Shown here piece after piece: positions 38,205 through 50,500 of a DNA stretch of 64,000 bases (position 1 is its first letter; the number at the start of each line of letters is the position of its first letter). The translations under genes and the position numbers were made by a program. The notes under the pieces were generated by a model. The model did no database searches. It saw only the letters and a program-made list of their open reading frames with translations, and was not told the DNA's origin. The DNA is from Penelope pileata (Eukaryota > Chordata > Aves > Galliformes > Cracidae), in NCBI GenBank assembly GCA_013396635.1, contig WBMW01000162.1, positions 966,903-1,030,902 of the forward strand, read 5' to 3'.

Positions 38205-38219
38205 ATGGTAGCGCCGTGA
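38205..38219 (+). other. Small upstream ORF in the probable TALPID3 leader
   Basis: GCCATGG gives a good Kozak context for ATG GTA GCG CCG TGA, four codons and a stop. If transcription starts before 38,205 this could restrain TALPID3 translation. The transcription start is not known. Confidence 0.4.
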
Positions 38220-38368
38220 GGTGAGGCCTGGCTGGGTGGGGAGGCTGCGCCCTGACCGACTGCCCCCTGCAGCCGTGACTCACCCGGCCCTCCGCATTTA
38301 CCTTTAAAACACCGCTTTTAACCTCTTTTTCTGGGAGCGAGCGCTGAGAGCCGCGCTGTGGTTTCCCC

Positions 38369-38549
38369 ATGGAGGTGAGCAGCAGCCCCGGCAGCAGCCC
38401 GGACTCTCTGGGCAGCCTCACGGCCGGGGAAGTGCTCGTTCGCTCCACCGGCGTCTGCGGGACGGAGCCGTCTGGAGGCGGTGGGGGCACGGGGAGAGCC
38501 GCGAGGAAGCGATCTGACGGGGCCCCGAGGGCTGGAGGCACCGCGCCAG
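38369..38549 (+). CDS. KIAA0586: TALPID3 exon with start codon
   Basis: CCCCATGG starts [20 protein letters not shown]. The exon continues with a Gly-rich run and a basic RAARKR patch, and ends in a split Gly before GTGGGG. It lies inside the CpG island. Confidence 0.92.
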
Positions 38550-41500
38550 GTGGGGTTCGTTATCTTATTCCTCATCTGCTGTTTGGGTTTAATTCATCGT
38601 GAGCGTCCTGGTTACGTTTACAACAGAATCGCTGTGTGTTGTTTATAGTCACAGAGTTTTATGCCTTAGGAAGTTCTTTCTATGTTCTGATCCAATCAAC
38701 GTCAGCATTTTTGCAGCGCTGTGTCAAAGCTTGGGTTGTTTCTCAGACTTCTGCAGCTTAGTTCTGCTTGGCCCTGTGCAGGGCCCCAGCTCCAATAACA
38801 GCCCTCCAGCCCTGGCTCCGGGATCCCAGCCCTTCAGGTGAAGCTTCCTTCCAGTTTCTAAGGGGGGGCTGTGAGAAGGAAGGGGACAGACCCTGTAGCA
38901 GGGTCTGTGGTGAGAGGATGAGGGAAATGGTGTCAAACTAAAAGAAGAGGGGTTTAGGTTGGATATAAGGAAAAAGCTTTTTACAATAAGGGTATGAAGC
39001 ACTGGCACAGGCTGCCCGGAGAGGTGGTGGAAGCCCCATTCCTGGAGACATTCAGGTCAGGCTGGAGCAGGCTCTGAGCGCCCTGATGGAGCTGTGGGTG
39101 TCCCTGTTCACTGCAGGGAGTGGGACCAGATGGCCTTGAAAGGTGCCTTCCAACCCCAACGATTCTATGAAGTTACCTAATCAGAAAAATCCCAGCCATC
39201 CTCATGTCTGTCCCATCTCACAAATACACCAGGCAGGAGGGAGTTGGGCAGCATCAGAGGACACAGCAGTGCACGTGTCCAGGGAGGTAAAGAGGAAAAT
39301 TAAGGCACGAGCAGCATATGCTGATCAGGTGTCTGTACCAGTGAGCCTCATGTGGGTGAATAAACAAAATGAAACAACAAAGTGCATCCTTTTCTGTAAC
39401 TTTTTAAAAAACTATTTGTGGTAATATTAAGTAAACAATTTCAAATTTATTTTAATGAAATATGTATTTAAATAGAACAATAATTGTACCCGTTCTATGT
39501 CACAGTTACAGCAGTTGTCATGTTCTTGGCTGGCGAGAAGCTGCAGTGATGTACTTTGTACCCTTCAAATTCAGAACTGATACACACTGTGCAGCTGACC
39601 TGGTCTGCTCGAGTATTCCTTTTGTTTCTTTTAATGTCATTTACAGTTTTTGGGATTTGGAAAGGGGATGTTAGTTTTTTGGGGATCGGCAGCCTCAACA
39701 GATGCTGTTTTAATAGTCTTAAGAAGACAGACTAGTCTGTAAAATGTGAACTCAGTGTCCTGTGAGATGTCACAAAACTGTTGCTCTGTAGACCTTTCTG
39801 TCTTCCTATGATCTTTATACTTGAATTTATGTTTATACTTGAATGTATGTTGATTTTTTGGGTGCTCTGTTTTTCAGTGATTTTTTTAATGTATTGCAAA
39901 AAATCTGTAATCCACTTTCACAGAATCCAATGGTAACGTTTCTAAGCTTCAGGTTGATGACTACAGTCATTTGTATTATGAAAGCCACTATCTTTAGATC
40001 TGTATCTTTGAGTAAGACACAGGCAGAGAAATGATAGAGATTTGGGTTAGTGAAAGGACAATGAAAATGTGTTCAAGATCATATTAACCACAGTAAAATT
40101 GCTTTTATTTTAGGAGTCCAGACTACTAAAGGACACCTGGAACATCTGCCTTCAGCAGAAGATTCTACAGAGGCCGTGTTTGTGCCACAAATGGTAAGAA
40201 AGCTGCTGTTGCTTCCCACAACCCTGGACTACGAGAACATTTTTCTCAAAAAGTTGTGGCTTCTGTAGAAGCATCGCAGATCTTTGGCTCCACATTAGCA
40301 CATAGCTGCTGCTAATGTGATATTCATGCTGAAGCGTTTGGAGCGTATTTGTGTACTGTACTGCTGCCTGTTGCATAGTTAATACCCAGGTATGGCTTTA
40401 AATTTTAGTGCAATTCCTTCTTTGAAAAAGCTGTTACACACTGCACAATATTTGCTAGAAAAACCTAAAACTTCTTGGTTTTTTTCCTCTACATTATCAA
40501 AGGTACCGAAATGGACATCAGCTTGTATGGAACTGTTTAATACCTGTGATTAAAAGGTGTATTTTCCTTTGAATTTGTTTATTGCCTCTTCCATACAACG
40601 GAGACCTGCCTTTAGGGCATCCATTCTGTGATGAGCGTGCATGAGGATAAAATTAATCTACTCAGTGAAAGGACTGCAGCCAGCTCCCTTCAGTAGATAC
40701 AGTAAGCTGAGCAAAAGTTCCCAAAAGGGTGGTGGAATACTGTTTTACAGTGCAACACCAAATATCATTAAGTAAAAGATTTTTACCTTCCTGTTGTGGC
40801 TTTATGACTCCTCATAGACTGATTATTGATGGATTCCACTTCAAGGAAATTCATCTCTGTCCCTTCAGTTCTACAGTCAGTGGCATGTGAGCTTAATTCT
40901 GTGTGCACGGGTAAAACTGAATTGTTGGAGATTAGGTCCATGTATAAACCTGAACACCTGTAATTTCACTGCTAATTTTTAGCTATAAACGAGGAAAATA
41001 CACCTTTTAATTGGCACTTAGAATACATACTTCTAATTTGCATTGTGTTCTTAGTTTTTGTCCCTAAAATATCACGTACGTTCTTGAGTACAAAGTCCAT
41101 ACAGCTCTGTGGTAGTGGGAAGTCTGAACATATTTTGCTCCATGAACACGTGTTACTGCACACAGTTGCTTACACTTGTGTATTCTGCCATTCTGTCTCC
41201 TTATAAAATTTTGGCTACTGATACTGCAGACTTTGATGTATGCTTTTCTGCTCCTCTTGTTTTTGAAGGATTATCCTAACGCAGCTGCAGTGCAAGATCA
41301 CTCACTGCTAATGGAAGATAGCAGAAGACCTAAAGGTAAGACAGATTGATGTACTGCTGCAGCTCTTTTTTTCGTAAGAAAACCGATCAGAGGAAAAGTA
41401 AGCTTTAATTTTATCACAGGTATTCTTCTTCAGTGTAGAATTTTTTGAGTGCAAATATTTTGAAGTGTCTTTGATCAAAATGAAGTTAATTGTAATTTAT

Positions 41501-44500
41501 GTTTTTAAACATTGCAATTTCTACTTGAGTCCTTTTGGCATTGCTCTGACTTGTGTAGCACTTGTGATTATCTGAGAGGAACTTCTACTACTGCACCAGA
41601 AGCTTTGAGATTCATTTTGCTAATTAACTAATTCACATTTCTAAGTAAAGAAGAAAAAGAAATCACTATCTTCATTTAAGTCCAAGAAGCAGTATTTTAG
41701 TTTCCCCTTCTATGACTCAGAAAGGCTGATAAGCTAGCAGCTGGCTAACTTATCAGCATGTGTGTTCTAGCTGGCTAATTAACAGTAGGGAAACAGTGAA
41801 CCTATCACACCTTGGGTTTCTGTTTCATAGAACTGTTTCATGGTTCTATTTTTAAAAAAAATAAATTGTTTTCAATTTGGTAGTTGCAGAGTTTTATTGA
41901 ATGTGTAGTCTGAGCTCTGTTAAATATGTCAATTTCCAAGGTTTGTGAAGGTAGGGTCATTGTCATTTTCTGAGCCTACCAAAATTGTTTTTATTGATAG
42001 CAACATTCAATATTGTGTAAAACTGTGTTAAATGAAGCCGAGTGCCTACCTGTTATTTCAGTAGCACTTTGTGTCTACTTCTAAAATGGATGCTTTCTGT
42101 CAGTTAACCTGACAAAATATGTTTTATGTCCTTCCCCACAGATGATGTTTTAATTTCTCAATATGCTGCTGGCCAGAAAGAGGCTTTGAGAGCAGTTTTA
42201 AAGCAAAAGTAAGTCTCTGTTGTGCTGTTCTGTTTTCATGTTCTTAGTAGGTACTCCTCAGTTTCTGCCAAATTGTTAAGGATGAAGTGTTATTTATTGG
42301 TCTCTGTTGGTATTCTTTTTCAGTCTGTGAAAGTGTTTTCAGTTTATCACTCAGAGCCCACTGGAGTATCTTGTTTATTTTCCATATTTTTATAATATCT
42401 TGAATTAATAATTTCATGATACAAGAGTTAGGCAAGCCAAACACACTGGATGCTTTTAAAGACCAGTAAGGATACATGCTGTTCGTCCATAGTCTGGAAA
42501 TCTTCAAGACCAAAAATTATATAGTAGAACTTTGCTAGTAGTACACTGAACTTTGCAAAAAAACCAACCTGTTAAACATATGCTGTCTTGTGGTTGCAGA
42601 CATCCCATGGAAGTACCTTTTTGTGTTAGAAACTGTGACATAACCTTGAGAAATTTCTTGTGTCATACTAAAACATGAGTAGTCTTATTTCTTGGGCTTC
42701 AAGAGCTTGAAGGAGTAACACTTCTATGAACAGTGATCCCAGTGTTAAATGTGGGAACCCATTTGTTTGGAGTGGATGTTAAGAAAGCAATGCTATTTAC
42801 AGGAACTTGATTGTTTTTACAGAACTCAAAGCGCTCCTGTGTTCAAGGAGGTGAAGGTACAGCTCCTGGGTAATGCCTCCACAGAAAGAAAGGAGAGCGT
42901 TGGTCAAGATACCAGATCAACACACAGGGAAGCTGATTCTGCAACAACCATTGCAGCAGCAACTGCTGCTGCCATTGCTACCACAGCTCCGCTTCTTAAA
43001 GTGAGTAGGTAGCTTGTGGTAACGTGAGTTCTTTGCCCACTTTGAAATAGTAGGTCTTCTAAGCAAACCTGAAGGGATTGGTGGCAGAATCAAAGTGAAC
43101 TGAGTATCTGCGTAACTGTTCTCTGTGCTAGTGACCTCAGTCCCACCGATTCTTACGGTGGAGAGAACTGCTCAGGATTTGATTGAGTGGGGTATGGCTG
43201 CTTATGGACAGAGAGCATTCGATTTACCTCTTAGAATTGCATAGTACTGCTAAACCACAAGCATTAAGGCTAGATGATGTTTTGTTTGTCTTTTGGGAAG
43301 CAAATCATTTCATGATGTTGAGAAGGATATTGTGTTCTCTTCATGCTTGCACCTCTTTTGCAGTACGTTTTTTTCTTTTTTTTTCTCTTTTTTTCTTAGG
43401 TTCAAAATGATTTGGAAGCAAAAGTTAACTCAGTTTCAACATTACTTCATAAGCTACAGGAGACTGACAGACAACTGCAGCGTGTTGCTGAACAGCAAAC
43501 AAAGACACAACATGAGAAGCCCCAGTGTCACGAAAGAGTCAGTGAGCTTGAAAAACAAATGAATACTTTTATGCTGCAAAGGATTCAGCATTTGGAAAAG
43601 TTACAGGAGCATCAAATGAATATTCAGGTATCTGCATAAAAATGCAAAAGCTTTTGCTTAATCAGTTCTTTTATCTCCCGGTGTTAATGTTGTAATGGTT
43701 TGCTTTTAAAATTTAATTTATGTTTTAGTTTTGGATAGAATTTTATTTTTTTTATATCTTTCCTTAGGAAAGATAGAATTATCCAGTGGCCAGCACATGA
43801 GCCTAGAGCTTCTTTAGGAAAAATTTTGTTTCTAGTTCTGTTCCAGATTTCTGCTGCTTCTCTCTGTGCCTCCTGTCCCCACCCCTAATAAGTTTTCTGT
43901 CCGTGGAGAGTAAACACAAATTTTGAAATGTTCTCATTCCCATTAAGAAATTGTTAAGAACTTTGCTAATCGACAGCACTTTATTTTAATAACAAGCCAG
44001 TCAGACTGAAAAACAAACCACAGTTGCAATTTGTCTGTTTGGAGAGTATTGCATGCTTTTTTTGAAATGAAGAACAATGTGCAAGCATATCTGTGTTCTG
44101 AGGCTGTTAGGTCTTTTTTTCCTCTCAAGTATCACATAAAAATCTGATTAATATGACCACATGACAAGTATTCATGTTTCAATTAAGTTTTACTTAAGAA
44201 ACTAATGCATGTGTCAGAAATTCATTGCCATTTTCTCTCTCAGTCTCATTTCATTAGCTCTGCAGTCAACATGGGTGGCTTGCAGCAAATCCACGTGCCT
44301 TCTTCCAGTCTCATGACAAAACAGTCTGTGAAGGCTGAACAGCAGTTGCTTACTAATGAAATATCTTCATCTCAGAAGAATTTTTTTCCTGCCTGTGGTC
44401 CACCTGCCCAAGGTGAAGACAAGTTATTAGTATATCTTTTTCAGCGTTAGTTTTGCATTGATTTTGATTCAGTACTGTTGGATTGCACACCACGTAAGCA

Positions 44501-47500
44501 ATGAGAAGTAAATGTTTATTCTATAAAATTGATTTTACGTTGTAACATGCTGTATGTCACACACCACTTATCCAGCAAATGTTCCAGTTAAAATCAAAGT
44601 GAGAGATTGCCACTTCCTAACTGCATAGCCTGCACCAAGTTTGTTCCATCTGGGGAGGTGGTGACTTGCATAAAATAATTTTACTGAGAAATAATCTGTG
44701 GAGAAGCTTGTATTGAGCTAGCTCTGACTGTATTCATTTATTTTTGACCCTTTTATAAAAGCATATTGGAGGTATGACATTTTCTTTGTGTTTAATTTTT
44801 TTTATCTAGTTCTGTAATGTTTTGCATTTTTGTGAAAATTTCATAGTGTTCGCATGCATTTTTTTCTTCAGATTTGTTTTCCTGTGAATAAAATTAACTT
44901 CTAAATATATTTTTTTCATCCCTGTGAAGCATATTCAAGTCAGTTTCAGAGTCGTGGCATTCATACCCAAAAATCTCCTTTAACACCAATTCCTCGGAGA
45001 TACGCTCCAGAACCTGTATCAAAGAATGTGAACATTTCAAGGAAAGAAAACTCTGTAACAGAAAAGGAAAATAGTCACAAATCCACATATGAAGGTATGG
45101 TAAGATAGTCCTGTCCTCCTGTAAGAATGGTCTGGGGTTTATTCTGTGTGTTCCCCCCTCTTCTGAGCTGTTGAGTTGATGGCACTTACGTACTTACGTT
45201 CACAGTATTTGAAAGTATGCCTGGCAAAGTTTAATGTTGCCAATAAGTCAGCTACTCTTAACCAGCTAAAGACTTAACAGCAGTGCTGTGCTATCCTATA
45301 GCTTAGACAGAATTTCTCACTGAAATGTTTTGTGAGATGAAAAAAACAGTGACCATTCATTGTCAGATTTAAGAAATATTATGTAGAATGATTTAAAATT
45401 GGGGAGCTACTGAATAACTTAGTTATCCGTGTCTGAGTTTAGTTTTTTTGCACAAATGCATGCACAAGGTCTCTGGGTTATAGCAATTAAAATGGCAAGT
45501 GCAAAGCAGATCTATTAATTTACTACATGAGATCAGTTTAGTGGTATGTAACTTGTTTTTGAGCATTTCATCAAAAAAAATAAAAGGCAATCTACTTTTT
45601 TTTAGTTGGTTGTGTTCAGGAGAATTGCTTGAGGATCTAAGATAGAGGAAGAACATTTAAAAGATCCAGGCACTGTGCTTGTAACATCATGGACAAAATG
45701 CCCATTGATNCTTTTTTTAGTTGGTTGTGTTTAGCAGAATTGCGTGAGGATCTAAGATAGAGGAAGAACATTTAAAAGATCCAGGCACTGTGCTTGTAAC
45801 ATCATGGACAAAATGCCCATTGATGTCTTTATCAGATTCTTCTCAGATTGCTGCTTCTGTCCCTCTTTTTTTCAAAGCTGTTGCACATGCCCTTTGTTCT
45901 CTGGGTTGAGGAATAAATGAAACCAGGTTAAGGAAGAAGGACAAATTTGTCATTATGGACAAATGTATCTCTGTGACACAATTAATTTGTTGTCATGGTT
46001 TCATTCATCTGTTTTCTGACTTTGCTAATGTAAAGCAGTCATAATAAGGTAGATCAGTGTGAACGTTTTTATATCACCTGTCTCTGAAGTAAATATGCAT
46101 TTCTTTATTAAAGCATTATTTTTACTATCCTTTGTGTGTATTATAGAATAGTGAAACATCTGGAAAGGAAAAGAAAATACTAAATACATTGAAAGAACTT
46201 AGCAGTACTTGTGACTTCTGCCTTAGGTGGAGGGAGACACATGGAGCATACTCCGAATCCTCAAGAAACTGCACTGAGGCAAATGGAGTCTTCTGAGAAG
46301 GCAACATTAAATGATGGTAAAATGAGCTGGCATTCCAAGATGGAAAGGTAAACAAGTGCAACTATCCAAAATTGAAGATGTTGTTTGTCTGTTTGTTAAT
46401 TTTAATGAGATTGGGAAAGATGTTTTAGGTAACAATGGTGCAATAGAGTCACTGGCCTGATTCTTCAGTCTGATAAAGCTATGTTTGAAGTAAAACACCA
46501 GAGCACGGGTATTTGTGTGAAGCTTTTGTGTTTCTGTCATACTGAAGGGAGGTGAAGGCTGGTGGGTAAGGGCAGTTGCTGACACCGTTCCCAGAGGTCA
46601 GTGGGTATCACTTAGAGTGCTTTTCTGTCTTCTAAATGTGTTTCTTCTATGGCAGTGGCTTGGGGAGTAGCGTCAGAGAGCCAGCTGTGCAGGCACTGTG
46701 TTAAAATGGAATTCCAAGCTGTCTGCTTATTGGAGCTGTATGAGAACGCTTTGTTAGGAAGGAGCAGCATCAGTCTCTAAGCTTTAGAGTAGGTTAAGAA
46801 ATTTCCTTAGCCATCCAGTCTGAAACGTGTTTCCCAAGGCAATAATTTGATGTCAAAATTTCACTAATACGGTCGCAAACAGCTACAGAAGTAGTCTTAT
46901 TTATGATAGTATCAATGAAAAGGTGAATTGCTTCAAATGGAAGCTTTTTAAAGTTAAAATGCTGCTCTGTTAGGTCTGAATTTTAAATGTAGCTTCACTG
47001 TTGCAAGTACAAGGATACAGCTCAAAGTGTTAAGTGATAAACAGGAAACTCAGTAAGCTATCTGTAACCTCAGATGAAAAAGCACATTCTATTTTGCATT
47101 AAGGCTTGATGTTCTTGAACTTGAAAGCCATGCTCAGTGTCAGCTACTTCTTTTGGGCCACAGAAGTAGCTGTGAAACTTATAATGGAGGGTATTTCTCC
47201 CATCAGGCCTACTGCTTTGCAAACAGACTCATGCCCTGCTTTTGAAAGCTCCTTCCAAAATTGCAATTCAGTTGAGAAAACGGTGAAAAAAGCAGATGAT
47301 TTACTTCAAGATCTTGGCCAGTTGAGAAAAGAAATGCACGACATGCTACAGGTAAAGTCCATATTGTCAGAATGACCAGTTTCAATAAGGGGAATAAGAA
47401 ATGCTGAGTAAAACTTACAGGTCTTATCAAAGATGGGAGAAGGAATGGCAGATAAGGAGTTGATACAAATGGTTTCCAACTCCTTCTTTCTTAAAGAGAA

Positions 47501-50500
47501 AGAAAACTCAGTAGAAAGACAAAGATGATTAATTAAACAAATGTAGAGTTGAGTCAACTAGGTACTTAGCTAAAGACTTTTCATCGTTGCTTGAGAGTTT
47601 TGTAGAGTGAGAGAGTAAATGCTTGGGATGAATGACCCCTAGTTTACCACCAACATACGAAAGGTCTGAAGTGGCTGAGATGAGTGGAGATGGAACAGAA
47701 GGTGGTGCTGTAGCCTAAGTGTGCTGTGAGTTTCAAATGGACACAATGATTTCTTCTGTGAGCTATCAAATTGATCAGACAGTAGCTCTAGATTTTACCT
47801 TCATAGATTTGTCTTTAGATAAGTTTCAACAGCTGTTCTTCTGTATTTTAGGCAGCAAATTCATGGAAATCAGACATGAATGATCTTATTAAGGTATACT
47901 TTGAAATTTGTTTGTTTATTCTTTTTAATTAGTGCAGTACCTGAACTGTTTTGAATTTGTTTGCAATGAGATAAACACTATAGTAACTACTGTGTATCTG
48001 TATATATATATATTTTATTGTTAGGTTTTTCCTGAGAAAAAGTTGTTGCTGTGTACAGATTACATTACTAAAAGTAAGACTTAACTTGTTCATTAACTTG
48101 TTTTATTCAGTCTTAAGGAACTATTACTTAAGGAATAATGCAGAAGTCAGACAGAAAGCTTCCTTCTCAAACATGCCTGGTGTGAAATACTAATATAATT
48201 ACCATTTCACAGAATCGTAGAATCCTTAGAGTTGGAAGGGACCTTTAAAGGTCATCTGGTCCAACTTCCCTGCACTGTACAGGGACACCTACAGCTAGAT
48301 CAGGGTGCTCAGAGCTTGGTCCAGCCTGACCTTGAATGTCTCCAGGGTCGGGGCTTCTACCACCTCTATGGGCAACCTGTTCCAGTGCTTCACCACTGTT
48401 ACTGTAAAAAAAACTTTTTCCTTAAATCTAACCTAAATTTCCTCTCTTTCAGTTTGCAGCCATTCCCCCTTGTCCTATCCCCACAGACCCTGCTAGAGAG
48501 TCTGTCCCCCTCTTTCTTACAGCTCCCCTTTAGATACTGAAAGGCAGCTATCAGGTCACCTCTTCTCCAGGCTGAACAACCCCAGCTCTCTCAGCTTGTC
48601 TTTGTAGCGGAGGTGTTGCATCCCCTGGATCATTTCTGTGGCCCTCCTCTGGACACATTCCAACAGGTCCACAGAGAAAATACTCCACAGAGACTTGCCA
48701 ATCACACCCAGAGCATGGAATGGTGTGATTTCATGCTCTGGGTGTGATTGGCAAGTCTCCGTTTTAGGGTTGAACATGTATCTGTATTCTACATTTTCTC
48801 ATGAATTTCACCTAAGTAAAAAGCAAATAGTTGCTTCATTGTTTCTTTTGAGAAGCAAAAATCAGCAAAAGGGAGAGAGAATTATGGTGATGTCGAGGTG
48901 TGGGGGGTTGTTGTTTTTAAAACTTCTATATATTGCCTGATGTTTCTTTGGACAACAATGTGAAACAAGTGTATATATTTAGAGGACTTTGTTTTTTGCT
49001 ATATTTTTAGATGTATTTAAATATATTACATAGATAGATTTGCATGTAATCCTTCATGTCTCCAAGTGCCATCTTTTCACACACTTATTTGCTTTGTTAG
49101 CATTGCTTCTTTGGTACAGTATAGAAGTAGCATTGCAGAGCTTTTAGATCTCTTCCATTTGCTGGAATTTAAAGTTTACTTGCAATATACTGAATGTTCT
49201 TGAGTAACTGAAGTTGATGATAGTACGTGCAGACAGTCTTTCATCTGGTTGGCCTTGAACTGATAACAGATTAACAGAAATTCTGATCAGTGTGTAGGAG
49301 ACTTAATTGCAATCTCTGGTTAAAATTTAGTGATTCTGTTTCAATTGTAGTCAAAAAAGCCTGCAATTGCATCTGATCTTCCTGAACATAATCAGCTCAA
49401 GAAACCATCCATCCTTCAAAATGTTAAAGCACCAAAATCTATACTGAGGGATGCTGAAAAGATGTTGAGAGGAATTCAGAGCAATAAAAAAGTTCTTGAA
49501 GAAAATTTGGAAGCCATTCTTCGTGCAAAAGATGGGGATGCCATGTATGCTTTTATTAACGCCTTGACTGCAGACAGGTGAGGCCCTACTCTTCTGTACT
49601 TTGTGTGATAATTCGTTCTATGTGCTCACCTTTTTTTTTTTTTTTTTACCCTTACAATTTTTTGAATTCCATACAGTGAAGAACAAATGCAGTTCCCTGA
49701 AAAAAAGTATTTCATGATTCTTCTTAGAAATCATAACGTGATACTCTTGAACTTCAAGTGTTTTTTGAATTTTGTGATGTGAATTGAAATTTTTTTTGAC
49801 AGGTATCTCTTGCTTCTCTTTATAATCTGTGCTCCAGGACTTAAATCTGAATTCTGAGACTATGGACTGGATCCACTGTTCTGCTGTCATTACCAGGGAG
49901 CATTAGCTTTTTGTAAACAAATTTGCAGTAGACTATAGAGTAATGACATCAGCCAGAACTGAAGAGGCTTTGTAAACTTGTAAATGTTACTGAATAAGTC
50001 AGTGTACAGCAGATCTTAAGGTTTTTGAACTTTTTGGTTAGTTGTGTGAAATACACTTACTTGCATCACAATTATAGTTGTCCTATTAAAATATTCTTAA
50101 GCTTGTGTTTTCCTGAGAAAGGTAATTGTTCTTTTCATGTAGAGATTTTTCAGGCGTGATAGCTGCTGTAATTGTCTTTCAGAGGAAGTGATAATCTTTG
50201 TCATCTGCTTTGTATCTTTCAAGTTGGAATGTTTTTTATAGCTCCATTTCTTCGACTTTTGCTGAAAATAGGAAAGGACACATGACTGCCAGTTACTCAG
50301 AGATGTTTGCAATAACATGAGTACGTATCAGCAGGAAAGTTTTTGCAGGTGGCATTATGTAAGAACAGATTTAGGTTTGGGAAACTCGAGTAAAGTAGCT
50401 CAGTGTCTTTTGAAGACTGTAGACATGCATAATCTTACTATCTCTGTGTTCTGGGTTTCTGTTTCTGTAGCTTTCTGTGGAAAAGGTCACTACTTTCCCA

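Larger units (their letters stand above)
37560..38560. promoter_or_regulatory. CpG island, shared TIMM9/TALPID3 promoter
   Basis: A dense GC- and CpG-rich block in an otherwise AT-rich window, between the TIMM9 leader donor (minus) and the TALPID3 start codon (plus). It contains CCGGAAGTG (38,162-38,170), a strong ETS/GABPA-type site, and GCGCGGGAAA (38,015-38,024), an E2F-like site. No TATA box is evident. A head-to-head gene pair on a CpG island is typical of a bidirectional housekeeping promoter. Confidence 0.85.
47894..49350 (+). other. KIAA0586: TALPID3 intron with CR1 and inverted repeat
   Basis: A 1.5-kb intron. It contains a minus-strand CR1 (48,209-48,675), a 28-bp inverted repeat (48,690-48,759) and a short TA repeat at about 48,001-48,012. 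Confidence 0.85.

Noticed and set aside
37571..38219. Long open frames on both strands in the CpG island
   Set aside because: GC-rich DNA has few stops by chance. The frames are Arg/Pro/Ala-rich, overlap on both strands and lie across the shared promoter.
48556..48777. Minus-strand open frame with CVQRRAT...FSLEKR
   Set aside because: It is the tail of a truncated CR1 polyprotein joined to unrelated sequence, not a host gene.
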